DNA of 64,000 nt from Stichopus chloronotus (taxonomy: Eukaryota; Echinodermata; Holothuroidea; Aspidochirotida; Stichopodidae): positions 20,882,446 to 20,946,445 of the forward strand of contig CM037850.1 in assembly GCA_021234535.1 (NCBI GenBank). The letters are read 5' to 3'. Below the pieces are notes generated by a model that ran no database searches, was not told where the DNA came from, and saw only the letters and a program-made list of their open reading frames with translations. The position numbers and the translations under genes were made by a program. Below are positions 53,001 through 64,000 of the stretch, piece by piece (positions within the stretch are counted from its first letter, which is position 1; every line of letters starts with the position of its first letter).

Positions 53001-56000
53001 AGGAAGTAACACATGGTATGTGGTATACCTTTATGATCCCAGTATCTGGGTTGTGTTGAACTCCTTCTAGTTTATCGGCCGTGGCCTGAGCAATGGCATT
53101 AGCTACAGCATTATCTTTGTCCGTCTTGGCTTCTATAAGGGCCCTTGACAACTGGATCTGGGCCTCCATCCGGGCTCTGGCAACTGCCTGTGAAAAACAT
53201 AAAGCAAAATTTACAGGGAAGGAAGCAGAAGGTGTGTGCCATATTGTTATGATCACATAGGTTAATTTTGTTTTTCAATTGCTCCTTTACAGTGAACTTA
53301 AAACTATTTTTCTTTTAATTAATATCCACACGATAAAACAATGGCAGCCTCTGCTGTTTGCCATGCATGTATAACCCATAAATGCAATAATTTACCATAA
53401 ATTTAATACAAAAATGTCAACCTAATTTACTGAAAACTTACGATCATTTACTAAAAGCCTACCACGATGTTAAAACTTTAATGTACATCAAATCATATTA
53501 TGATGTAACTGTGATGATGCTCATGAAGTACATGTTCCAAAAAGTGGCAAATGAACATTCATTTGTGTCATTTGAATATGCGCATGAATATCCATATATG
53601 GTACCCATTGGGGTGGGACTTAGACTGGAGGGATGCAAGGGGTCGCAATTATTTTCCTCTCAGTTACGAACGTTAATTTATACTCAGTCATGTAACGTCC
53701 AGTGATATATCGATCCAGTACTGCACACTCCATATCCATAATATGGATACTGATTTTTGCTCATACCGATATATAGATAACATTGATATATATCAGTAGT
53801 ACATCATAGTAGTAGGAACATACTCACATATTTTTACATCATGATTTACATCATCATGTACTGTGGTCTTTTTTGGGTTCCTTTTTGACTCTACAATAAA
53901 AACTCTGCCATCATTCAATGACATTACTTAAAGGGAAATAGGGCATTTGTTTTACAGGAAACATCCATATTTTTAAGACCAGTGTTTGTGGATGTAGAAT
54001 GATAGTATATTCAAAATAAGGAATCACAGTAGCCTTCTTTTCAAGAAATTCGTTTCTCACAGATAGAAACCCAGTTATTTGTTGCTCAACACTAATTTGT
54101 TCACCCAAACTTTTCAAAATTCGAATGATGCATCTTCCGTTACTCATCACATGCATAACGTTTTGAGGAGATGAAGCTTTTGGCAGGTGTTTAGTGATGA
54201 GACTGAATGGTTTAACTATGACTAAAGCTATTTCTTTTGTAGGTCATGTTGGTGTATTCTAAACGCCCTATTTCCCTTTAAGATTAAACCTGTACTACCA
54301 CAATGAATCATCACTGTAAAGGGGCTATAACTCCTTCTTTTCAGCTTTTGCTTGAAATTTAGCTTTGATCCCAAAACTTAACACTGTGCCATCAATCAAT
54401 GAGAATACCTACAATCTTTGACAAAACTGTTGGTACACTTTGTCATACGTTGCAAATACTAAGTTTTAGGTGAGAGGATAACATGAACCCCCCCCCCCCC
54501 CCTTTCGCAACACTTTGCTATAGGAGTGAATGTACACTCTGAACAGTAATCCTAAAGCCAACATTGAAAGGGGGAGTAGGGTGCCCCAAGGTATTTTGTC
54601 CAAGATTGTAGAGCTCACTACAGGAATGTCTTTATGGAATATAAAAGCAACAGAACTGTCTGGATATATCTTTCCAATGTTTCAACTCAAAAATATTGCT
54701 TCCTTTCAAAGTTATACACTTTTGAAATCCAGGGGAGGGCGCTATCATTTTTGCCTCAGTTGAATGTACACAGACTTAAGTAAGATAAATTACTGTATGA
54801 TGTTCACTTGTTCACGTTTGTATTGAACTATTTAGAGTAGGTGTATTATGCAATGATCAAATTAATAATATTGTGATTTGTCCAAGTGTAACTGCTGAAA
54901 CTATTTGACAATACATCATACACAAAACCAAAACCCTCTCTATAACATTTTACAGGAACGTGAGAAAATGAAGCTAATTTTTAACTCAAAGATAGCATTT
55001 TGGTAGGTTACACGTTTTTCAGCCAATCAGAGAGTGTGTACTGTAATGGCTGCCATAAACATTGCTTTGCCAAAAACGAGAGGTTTTAAAAGAGAAAATG
55101 AAGTGTTTGCCCAAATTACTGGGATTTCTGGCAATATTAGACCATTCCAAAAGGATACACGGCTGAACCTTCTTCATTCAACTGATTGTAACATTTCCTC
55201 ATCTTACTGTAAATATCTCCATTAGCAAAAGCTCTGACTTGCATTCTCCTTTAACTCAATATGCTACCATGCCGTTGCAACTTCATTTTGAATTTTGCTA
55301 GAGGTTCAGCTTGACCATATCATCAAAGCTCTGCCATTTGTCAGTGAGAGTAAACAGCAAAACAATATTCGCTACCAAAATAAATACTAATTACAATAAA
55401 TCTCTGTGCAATGTAGATTTAAACAAGGAATTGTAGAATATGTGGAAGTTACACTGCCCTGATAAGATGTAGCATGAAAAAAACAATTATTTTTGACAGC
55501 ATACTGCAATTATGTAGAAGATACAGGCTTTTCAAGCAAGGCACAGAACTGCTGGTGCCTACCCTATATATATTTGCAGTTGGTTTGAAAAAAATAATAA
55601 TATGTTCTAAAATAAACTCAGTTTTTTTTTTTGCATATGCTTGTTGTTATGACATTATGTTTGGTTTGCCTGGTTTTGAGGATGTTCACATGTGAAATTG
55701 ATATTGCAAAAATACAATAATAGCTGGAAAAATATACCCCCTGGAAAATACCCTGGGAAGGTGTTATTTCACCAGGTAGCGACAGACCTAGGGGGTATTG
55801 GTCAGGAGGGGAGGGGGGTGGATGATGTTTTACCTCTTTCTTTTCAACTTCTGCTTGGAGTTTAGCTTGAGCCTGAGCAGCAGCCTTGGAGGTCAGAAAC
55901 TGGGCTTTGGCTTGTTGAATCATTGACTTCAGCTGGGTTGCCTGGTGAATAACATTGTTGATCATCTGCAAGGAGGATAAAATGCATATTCATTATTGCA

Positions 56001-59000
56001 GATAAACAAAAGCCAATAATCAATCAGGCCATACAGAGAGTCACCAGGTGAATAACATTGTTAATCATTTGTAGGGGGTGATAAAATAAATATTCATAAC
56101 TTGCAGGTAAACAAAACCAATAGTAACTTAGGCATAACGGTGAACTGGCTGTTGAGCAATTTTTTTTGATCATCTGAAGGGGTAGATGAAATGCATATTC
56201 ATTACTTGCAGGTAAACAATAATCAACAGCAAATGAGGTACAGCATGACAGTGGAACAAGGTGTGGGAGAGAGGGGGGGGGGGGGTAATGCACCGTAGTC
56301 CGAATTGATATCTTTGAGAGATCTAATGACCCTTCTCTTGGCTGGTTGAATGGCTCCAATTAAAGGGTGGCCTTACACTAACTCTACAGGGGCTCTCCTG
56401 CCATACGTTTGCATGAACTTGAATTAGCAGTACTGTACCAGCTGTTTCATTATTGCGAGTAAATTCAATGCTTTGATAGATATACGTCTCATGGTAGTTC
56501 TCAAATGACCCTAGGTGTTGTATCTCTTTAGGTTTATCAGTTATCAAAAAAATAAAACAGGACCTCTTCCCCCCCCCCCCCCCTTTTCTACCAACGAAAA
56601 AGACAGTCCTACAAAAATTCCAAAACAAATCATCAAATCCATATGAAATCTCTAAGTCCAGGGCAGAGTTCTCCAAGTATCCTCAAACTAGGAATCCCAA
56701 CAGCAACAGTACTGAGGTACTCAACAGTACTCACACATTCTTTGTTTTCTTGAGTGACAACATTGAAATTCAATGACAACAAAAGCAAAAATCCCACCAA
56801 GGCATTTTCTTTTCTATGACAGCATATTATGAACGCACTTGGTACTTCTGAAAGACAATATTTTTACCTACTTCAACAAATAATTTGCGTTCTGAGAAGA
56901 TAACAAAAAAACCTGCTTTGATGAAAGAAGTTCTGTCTAAAAAGTCCCTTAGTACACAGGAGATAACATTTCAATTTAAAATATGATTTTCATCCCTTTA
57001 AATGGGCACATAAGATATGGAAACTTTGGAAGCAATTGAGAGACTTGCTCAACTACTTTTGGTCATTTCACTGCTTCTAATCATACTGTATCTTAGTGCC
57101 TGTTTAAGCCTCATTTGGCAACAGACTGCACTGAATATTCAATAATATGTAAATCAATGTCCATTTCTCACTTCCCTTAAAAAAAAACTCACCTCTTCCA
57201 ATGGCCACCAGTGCTGTTGGTCCAAGTCAAGGGATGCCTTTGATAATACATCACCTAATTGTTCCTCCAACGCCAGGGATGGGGTATCTGATACTGATGC
57301 ATCACCAACAGGAGATGGACCTGAAAAATATATATCCAGAAGTAAATCAGAGATTTACCAGAATCATAGCACAGCATAAGATTCATGACTTTTATAGATG
57401 CATCAAATTAATAAGAACTATCATTGGAATACAGTGCAAATTTTATAACACATTCCATATCTCTTTATGTTTTCTCTTTTCTCTTTCATGTACGCAGTCA
57501 GGTACTTAGACAGATGAATCAAGAAAGGGAATAAAACTTGCCTTAATAGGCAGAGTTTTTGCAATTGATATGATCACCACCACATATCGCTGTTATTAGC
57601 CTCCAACAAGTTCAAAATTGATAGCAATCAATGATATAACTTTGCACAAAATGACGAAGGTACATAATAGGAAATACAGGATATATACAGAAATTTATCG
57701 AGTTGCTAGGATAATTTACACGGACTGCATGCTGTATGGGTCTTTTTTTTCATTTTGTAATCTAAATATTTTGATTTAATTACTCAGAACCATACCAACA
57801 CACTTGGACAAACCACATTTTAAGAACTTACTGTCTTTCAAGTCTTTGGCTGATTTTTTTGCAATAGTTCCGTTGCCACTTGGTGACCTTCTCTTTCGTT
57901 TGTATGGGACAAACAACCTGACAGGACCAGACTGCATGGAGAAAATGTATGACTTAAAGGAGAAGGCAAGTCAGGACCTTTGACAATGTTAAATGAGAGG
58001 CTAATATATGGTAAACACCATTACCAAATTTCAGTTAAATACGTTGCTTACTTTCCAAGATATTGCAATTTGAATATTCTTAGAAAATTATCAGGAAGCT
58101 GCCATTTTGAAATTGCGATGACATCACCAGACCACATGTGATTGAGAAGCTTTCGTTTTTCTTTATATTTCAATGTCAATAAATTTTAACAGTCATGCAT
58201 AGATTCAAGTCATAGTATTAATGATTTGATTATTGCATGATACACCTCAGTAATTCAACACAAAATGCGTACAAGTGTGTTTCGGATTGATAGAAATAAT
58301 GGGTAAAGAATATAAAGAAATACAGCAAAATTTTTGCTGTCAGTGGTTATGTGACATCATTATTCGACTTACTCAAGTTGCTTACATTCAACTTAGGCAA
58401 AAATGTCAGCACCCTTCTCTGAATTTCAAAACTGTGTAACTTGGATAGGAAACAATATCTCTGAATGAAACTTTAAGAAGATGTTTGTCAAACACTTCTG
58501 CTTCATTTTGATGAATACATTCCCAGGGTTTCCTTCTCCTTTAATAACTTAAGAATACATGGAATGTTTGGTCAATTTAGTTAATCTGAAGCAGAAAAGT
58601 TTGCAACATTCCATCCCTCTACAATGAAACAACTGCTTTGGACTTTTGTTTTTGCCTAGCTGCTATAACACAATTTACGGAAAAAACTAAATCAGAAGAT
58701 TTCATTCATTTGGGACTACCATGGATGCAATCTGAATGAATGAGTGCACAGTTACATGCCACTATAAAACTTTACCAACTAGTGGCAAGCAGCGTGAGTA
58801 CAGGTAAATTACCATGGTGTCATCATCACAGCATGATGAACATGTACAAGATGCGGCGTGCGGTGTCAGCATGCATTCTTCGATCAAGGCATTCAAGGTG
58901 CGTCCTCCATAACGGATGCTCCTCTTCCAGTCTTTGCTGTTACCTCTTCCACAGAGAGCCTCGAACTCTGAAGGGGTGTACCAGTGTTCTTGGTATTTTA

Positions 59001-60937
59001 TGCATCTTCCCTTGCCACCTGTGGTACAGTAGTATACAGTACAGAGGAAAACAAAGACAAGCTGTGTTATATATGCAAAATCAATTGAATAGAATAAATG
59101 AATGTAGCATACAATACAGGTGAGAGCATAGAGTACAGTACATTACCAAAAAGGAGATTCTAAAAAATTGAGCACAAAACAGTAAGCATGTTTGAATAGT
59201 ACATGACATTGCATCTCTGTCTGCCATGGGAGTGTGTCATTTGACTCTCCCTGGTCTAACAATTCAAATCCATCCAAAAGATCTTGATTTTTAATTGTTT
59301 CCTCATTTGGACTTTACATGCTACTCTCACAGTGCCAACATTCCCCAACATTCAACGTTGGTAGGTAGCTCACACACGTGTACGATAACAGGGGGGACGA
59401 CAAACTCTCACAGACAACCTTTCACACAAAATTCATTCAATAACCTCACCATTACCCCTTTGGTCAGGCTTCCAAATGCTGCTCAGATACATTGCATAAA
59501 CACGAAAAATCATATTATGGCATTCACACACAATTTTTCCATTCGCAGGGTTTTCTTTCCAAAAATGTAGTTTTGGAGATGACTACCAGCTGTGTGGGTA
59601 CTAATTTAGAATCCGTACCAATCGGACCAGGTATCAGATAACTAAAAGAGTTTGCATAGCATCTATGTGTTTATTTACCTTTTTTTTACTTACGGGGGGT
59701 TAGTTTTTTTTTTTTTTATCTTTTTTAAGAAATCCGAAATCACCGATTTTTTGTGCAATGATCAACTTGTATTGACACCTGTGGAAGAAGTGATAGATTA
59801 TTGCTGAAAGAGAAGTAAAGGTTAGAGGATTCGAACCTAGAATATCATGATAACTGATGCATCATAAGTCTTACGCTTAACCCACTATGCTGCGAGAGCG
59901 GTTGTGGTGGTTGAGTGTTCGAAAATGCATACAATTCACAAACGCGTAATCCAACGTAGTCATATAACAGTATATACATATTCATATACTATAAATAATT
60001 ATCAATCCCATAACCCTATCCCTTAACCCTATCCCCTAACCCTATCCCCTAACCCTATTCCCTAACCCTGAATCATGACGCCTAACCCGATCCCCTGACC
60101 CGATCCCCAAGCCCTGTTTACCGACGCAATCCATTCATCATTCACTAGTCAAGGATGGCAGTGGACCGAATCGAACAATCGAATCGAAGCTAGCGAGCAC
60201 GTTCATATGGTACGGATTCTTAAGTTGCGCCGCTGTGGGAATGGAAACTTAGGCCTGCCTTAGGTGTACACTGCAGAGTGTGGTCTACACTACTAAGTAA
60301 GGCTAAGTTATAGCCTGGCCTTGTGTCACTCGGCTAGGCTATTAACTTAGCCTAGGCTATATCCTAACATGCTATTTCTAGGCCTTGCAATGTTGCCTAT
60401 AAGTACTATAACGCTACACGTACAGCGTAAGGCCTAAACCTGCTCGCTACAGTACGATACTGAGAAAACCTTCGCATTCCTGTATAACTAGAGACATGTT
60501 TACAAAAAAAATTTAAATACAATCAGTAAATTGAAACAGCTATTTTCTTCTAAGTGCTTACCCGACCCTAACTTTGATTTGTATAATTCAGCTGGTATGT
60601 TTCTGCATCTGATTGGAAGAACTTCCAAGTTGGCCGTTTCGTCCCATGTGTACTGTTTCTTCACACCGGTCGATGACGACGTGGGTACAGTCGGCGATTT
60701 CAGGCCTTCTACAAGTTCTTGTTGTACAACTGCGATAATTTTAGGTGATTTGAGAGCATCCTGGACCTGAACATTAAGGGCATCCGACGTCAAAATAGAT
60801 GATGGTGTAGCTGAGAAGACTTGGGCTACAGAAGTTATTGTCGTGTTTGTTGATAAAGTAACCTCGTCTCCCGTCGGCAAGTCTTCGGTCATATCGGTTA
60901 TACCAACGGTAACGACAGAATCTTCTCGATTTTCCAT
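50051..60937 (-). CDS. DEAF1: DEAF1 homologue, SAND and MYND transcription factor, complete 7-exon gene
   Basis: This is a nuclear DNA-binding transcription regulator. Exons, 5' to 3': 60937-60562, 59018-58813, 57931-57832, 57320-57193, 55965-55834, 53187-53029, 50248-50051. All borders are AG/GT and the phases join to 432 codons plus stop, shorter than human DEAF1 (565). Residues 1-105 are an acidic, Ser/Thr-rich leader. The SAND domain spans about 106-190 and includes [20 protein letters not shown], then [14 protein letters not shown] with the KDWK DNA-contact motif, then the cysteine-rich [10 protein letters not shown]. Next comes a basic [11 protein letters not shown], a likely nuclear localisation signal. 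Residues about 262-367 form an Ala/Gln/Lys-rich helix. The C-terminal MYND zinc finger has ligands Cys369, 372, 380, 383, 389, 393, His401 and Cys405, with [11 protein letters not shown]. Introns contain several transposons but no exon is broken. Codon use is ordinary and the gene looks functional. Confidence 0.96.
51000..52118. mobile_element. hAT-like non-autonomous element in the last DEAF1 intron
   Basis: A 1.1-kb element begins CAGGGGTGTAAG and ends CTTACATCCCTG, an inverted repeat with one mismatch. CTGCATA lies next to both ends (50993-50999 and 52119-52125), a 7-8-bp target duplication. The interior is more CpG-rich than the flanks and ends with CCGGATTT repeats before the right terminus. 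No transposase frame is visible, although a short frame runs at 51550-51831. The ends resemble 32650-32925. Confidence 0.75.
53932..54277. mobile_element. TTAA-flanked MITE in a DEAF1 intron
   Basis: A 346-bp element runs from AGGGAAATAGGGC to GCCCTATTTCCCT, a perfect 13-bp inverted repeat. TTAA lies on both sides (53928-53931 and 54278-54281). TTAA duplications are typical of piggyBac and Kolobok elements. It has no coding capacity. Confidence 0.8.
55940..56235. repeat. Triplicated DEAF1 exon 5 start and flanking intron
   Basis: Three imperfect units of about 100 bp share TGGTGAATAACATTGTT, AT-CAT-TG-A-GGGG, AAAT-CATATTCAT-A-TT and GCAGGTAAACAA. Unit 1 includes the real 5' end of DEAF1 exon 5 (- strand [10 protein letters not shown]). 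Unit 2 encodes a near copy, [10 protein letters not shown], next to a ruined acceptor, and unit 3 is more decayed. Only unit 1 reads on into the rest of the exon. Confidence 0.75.
57958..58540. mobile_element. TTAA-flanked non-autonomous element beside DEAF1 exon 3
   Basis: A 583-bp stretch begins AGGAGAAGG, ends CCTTCTCCT, and is flanked by TTAA at 57954-57957 and 58541-58544. It lies in the intron only 23 bp from the exon 3 acceptor side. The TTAA duplication matches the element at 53932-54277, but the termini differ. A piggyBac/Kolobok-type MITE is the likely class. Confidence 0.7.
59703..59912 (-). mobile_element. tRNA-derived SINE in DEAF1 intron 1
   Basis: On the - strand the segment starts with a degenerate tRNA-like head. 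It contains an A-box-like CAGCATAGTGGGTTAAG near 59877-59893 and a B box GGTTCGAATCC at 59837-59827. A non-tRNA body follows, ending in a run of A (T on + at 59705-59717). The T-arm pairs poorly, so it is not a working tRNA gene. Boxes plus a poly(A) tail fit a SINE. Confidence 0.65.
60005..60115. repeat. Telomere-like tandem repeat, about 13-bp unit
   Basis: Units of CCCTAACCCTATC and variants (CCCTTAACCCTAT, CTAACCCGATCCC) repeat about eight times in DEAF1 intron 1. The CCCTAA core equals the animal telomere hexamer complement, but the 13-bp period shows this is a minisatellite and not a true telomere tract. Confidence 0.8.
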
Positions 60938-62806
60938 GTTAGCTCAAACAAGTGACTGGTAATAATTCGCAACGTATCAGCGAGGACACTCCTTTCTCCG
61001 GGTTGATAATTTGGAATAGAAAACCTTCTCCTAATTTTGAAATATTAGCCAAGATTTTAGAGGTCTGCTTAACTTTCGGTAAGTTCCGACATTCGTTCGC
61101 CATTTCAATGACGTCAGAAGAATGTGGTAGCTTACCAATGTTATTACTGCCTCTCCGTATCAAAGCCGTCTACTTCGCCATTGCAAAGTAAACTGCTGGC
61201 CAAACCAGGAGCGTTCCATTGTAGAGTTCTCTAGACTGGAACTGTGTCCACCAGGAGGTGGCAACCTTTCCGATTGAACGTGACAGGAATGAGGAATGAA
61301 AAATGACTTTATCAATGATCTGATGTTAGTTTCAAACCTACTAATGTGAGAACTTTCAAGCAACTTAATGCAAAACATAATTTCAAGATCTCGCGGGCAT
61401 TGTAAATAAAAAGTAAAAAAAGATTAGATAATTAAATAACGTAAAAGAATAAAAAATAAAATAAATATATAAATAAAGTAACGTCACTGACATGCGGCAA
61501 CTCCCTGAAAGATAAGACTTCTTCATTAATGCAAGCTTCCATGTACTCCAAGACTTCAAATTTAGGTCCTAAACAATCAGTGGTCCCAGCACACGGAGAG
61601 GGTGGCGTCATGGGGCATGTGTCTCCCGAAGTATAGTTTGACCCCAAAATAAATTTACTTCAATGCGGTATGTAGTAAAGCTAGATTTATTCGTAGGGAG
61701 TCAGGCGGCTCAGGTGTAAATAAACAAAAACATCAGGACTAGACAATGACATTTCCAGTAATCTGAGAGGTATTTTTGGTTGAAAATTTTCTAGTAGGCA
61801 TACGATCCGCGCCATACCGACTACTGGTGGCTCTCCACTTAGATAGTAGATGTCCTATCATAGACGTACAGCAATATATGCCCCCCCCCCCCCTTACCAT
61901 CATTAGATCCTTGCAGGACCCCTGAATTGAGACAGTGGTACAACATGTGCCGATTTTTTTCTTCTTTTTTTTTCTTCGAAAATTTATCATGTACATTAAG
62001 CAGCCGGTAATTATTGACAAACTGACCACCGGTATTTTATGGGTCGGGCGGGGATAAGGTGCAGGCTATAATATCCCCAAGTGTTTAATTACCTTTTGTA
62101 CACAGATGCGCCATGGTGTATTACCAATATCGTGACTAACACTTTACTAAACCTATTTTCATCACGGCTACCTTTTCGGAAGTGCAGTGGAAATTTAAAA
62201 AAAAACGGGTACAATTCATCCAGACCTGTAAATTGGTCATGATATAAATACGAATGCCAAACATCGGCAGGTTGCAATCACTACACAGAAGATATTCAGC
62301 ACTTGTAAAGGCAAGACTATTAACAGTTTCTCAACTTTTTTGTCAATATATATGAGAGCGTTGGCCGTCATGGATCACCATGCAAATCAGATTGAGTAAG
62401 CACTTTTTTGTCTCAAATTCCATTCCCTCACAACTACATACTGCCTTTCGCTAATTTAACTATCTGACCGAAGAGTAACTGAGAAACTATAAGCTCCTAA
62501 ATGTACTTACGCTACTTCTCATGTTGGGTATCAATATTCGTTTTGGAGACTACAATTAGTAAACCTTGTCATCTTCTGTCATAGGCAGGATAAAAATTAG
62601 CGAAAGAAAAAAAGCAAGACTGAAGCAATTGTAAAAAAATATATATATCTATATATATAGCCTATAATGATTACATTTTGTAATTTCTGAAACGAAAAAT
62701 CGTAATATCAAAAGCTATTGTAAAGCTAGGAATATTTTCTCTGTCCGCAATCCAAAGGACTACTTTTTTCTTTTCTCGTACATATCACCCTATTGTGACT
62801 TTTACT
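60938..62806. other. Upstream region of DEAF1, probable promoter, no firm gene
   Basis: The DEAF1 5' flank includes a 74-codon - strand frame (61163-60939) ending one base before the DEAF1 ATG. A - strand frame at 61647-61432 and a C-run near 61881 have no recognised meaning. At 62370-62395 an ATG (MDHHANQIE) runs into a strong donor GA/GTAAGC and could be the first coding exon of a divergent + strand gene. Confidence 0.35.
62370..62395 (+). CDS. Possible short first coding exon of a divergent gene
   Basis: ATG followed by eight codons (MDHHANQI) reaches GA/GTAAGCAC, a good splice donor in phase 2. It lies 1.4 kb from the DEAF1 start and points away from it. No matching downstream exon is certain, so this may be chance. 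Confidence 0.2.
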
Positions 62807-63086
62807 ATTGAGAACCTTGGTCATGTCCATTATTGATACCCTTGGCCATGTCCATTATTGATACCCTTGGCCATGTCCATTATTGACAACCTTGGCCATG
62901 TTCATTATTGATACCCTTGGCCATGTTCATTATTGATACCCTTGGCCATGTCCATTATTGATACCCTTGTCCATGTTCATTATTGATACCCTTGGCCATG
63001 TTCATTATTGATACCCTTGGTCATGTCCATTATTGATACCCTTGGCCATGTCCATTGTTGATACCCTTGGGCATGTCCATTATTGT
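62807..63086. repeat. Minisatellite, 25-bp unit, 11 copies
   Basis: Regular 25-bp units of CTTGGCCATGTCCATTATTG plus ATACC start near 62807. The ATG cores fall exactly every 25 bp from 62822 to 63072. Variation is limited to a few positions (T/C before CATG, TCC/TTC), so the array is young or homogenised. Confidence 0.9.
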
Positions 63087-63687
63087 AAAAACTGTTTTAA
63101 AGTACGGCTTCGTTTATACCTTCAAAATAGATTTTGCCTTATTTTTCACACTAATAAAAAAGTGTGGACTGCAGTCCTCGAGTACTCTGTATTATCGATA
63201 CAAGCCGACTTTGACGCATGCGCAAGTCACACTAGAGAGTGATATCAACTTCATTTTCGATCTGACTTTTGGAAGTTTCAGAGTAAATATTCTCCAAATT
63301 AATTGGTAATCTTAAGCAGTAATAAAAGACATAACAAACAAAAAAAAAGAAAGAAAACGGAATCCACAAAACTACATTACTATCTATACTTTGGGTACCG
63401 TATTCCAGTGAGGTTGAATCCTGAGGTAGACAACATGGTAATGAACAAAGGGTGGGTGGAAGAGGGGGTTGTCGATTACCGTATTTTAAGATTCTCACAT
63501 ATATGACTACACTAAAGGTTTACGGGAGGGGGGCATATCGAGTAGTGGTGGAAGGGGGAGGGGGTGAAAGCTAGTACAAACTTAGCCTTCCTTTCGTGAC
63601 TCTACTGTAGACCCTACATCAGTGTGTGCATTGCCCCTTCCAAACAGGTAAATAGTTGCTTACATTATTCACTCTGCAAAGACGATT

Positions 63688-63803
63688 ATGAGCAGTAACA
63701 GACCTGAACACGTTCAAACCAATCAATGTTCAAATATTCCGCTGAAAACACAGTTTGAAGGGTACATCATGTGGACAAAGGAAGGAAACTTCTATGGTTG
63801 GCG
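63688..63803 (+). CDS. Putative coding exon, unknown protein
   Basis: From ATG at 63688 the frame reads MSSNRPEHVQTNQC, then LKTQFEGYIMWTKEGNFYGW, and meets a possible donor CG/GTACGT. The composition (aromatic residues, WTKEGNFYGW) looks like a real folded protein. WTKEG is faintly reminiscent of the C-terminal region of mitochondrial ribosomal protein S31, but that is a guess. Beyond the donor the frame runs into a C-run and a stop. It could belong to the same + strand gene as 62370-62395. Confidence 0.35.
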
Positions 63804-64000
63804 GTACGTGTCTCATCGTCCCTACCCCAACCCCCCCCCCCCATCTTCCCCACACCACCTCTGTAGCTCCTACGATACCAGCTGCTATTGGATGTTGTTA
63901 AAATTAAACTTTCTGAATCTGCATGATCGAATTAGCTGTGTCAGCTGGCCAAATATAAAAAAGATAAGACAAAAAAATTCAAACAAAACTTCTAGATGTG

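Noticed and set aside
57201..57509. 102-codon + strand frame
   Set aside because: Antisense of DEAF1 exon 4 running into intron.
58740..59123. 127-codon + strand frame rich in Ser, Cys and His
   Set aside because: Antisense of the SAND-domain exon of DEAF1.
59820..59912. Possible functional tRNA gene on the - strand
   Set aside because: A and B boxes are present but arm pairing is poor and an A-rich tail follows; better explained as a SINE head.
62807..63086. CRISPR-like regular spacing
   Set aside because: Units are contiguous with no unique spacers, and the DNA is eukaryotic; it is a minisatellite.

Overview
The window is AT-rich animal nuclear DNA with long introns, many small transposons and minisatellites, and consensus GT-AG splice sites. 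I worked the exon structures out by eye, checking splice sites and codon phase. The gene content (an insulin-family peptide, tryptophan hydroxylase and DEAF1) and the DNA style suggest a marine invertebrate deuterostome, most likely an echinoderm. That assignment is an inference; no species-diagnostic marker is present.

Layout. At 2.7 kb on the + strand is one exon of an insulin-like peptide: signal peptide, B chain, and a phase-1 splice donor. From 21.66 kb back to 7.38 kb on the - strand is a complete tryptophan hydroxylase (TPH) gene, 14 exons and 464 residues, with every exon junction in phase. From 21.7 to 29.4 kb I find no gene, only a decayed LINE reverse transcriptase (25.2-26.7 kb) and a small palindromic transposon. 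From about 29.4 to 43 kb on the + strand is a small ankyrin-repeat gene. Its 7 kb intron carries two inverted copies of one non-autonomous transposon family and a 35-bp minisatellite. From 43 to 50 kb no gene is recognised. From 60.94 kb back to 50.05 kb on the - strand is a complete DEAF1 gene (SAND and MYND domains), 7 exons and 432 residues, whose introns hold hAT-like and TTAA-flanked elements and a tRNA-derived SINE. The last 3 kb hold a 25-bp minisatellite and one or two possible exons of another gene.

Biology. TPH makes the serotonin precursor 5-hydroxytryptophan, the insulin-like peptide is a secreted hormone, and DEAF1 is a nuclear transcription factor. They are not a pathway, but the grouping is notable. 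In human 11p15, TH, INS, IGF2, DEAF1 and TPH1 lie in the same chromosomal region. A 60-kb window joining an insulin-like gene, an aromatic amino acid hydroxylase and DEAF1 looks like a compact remnant of the ancestral insulin-hydroxylase linkage. I see no evidence of a novel defence or mobile 'system'. The most unusual local structures are tandem arrays that copy exon edges beside TPH exon 12 and DEAF1 exon 5, a TGACGT-rich array in a TPH intron, and the opposed transposon pair in the ankyrin gene.
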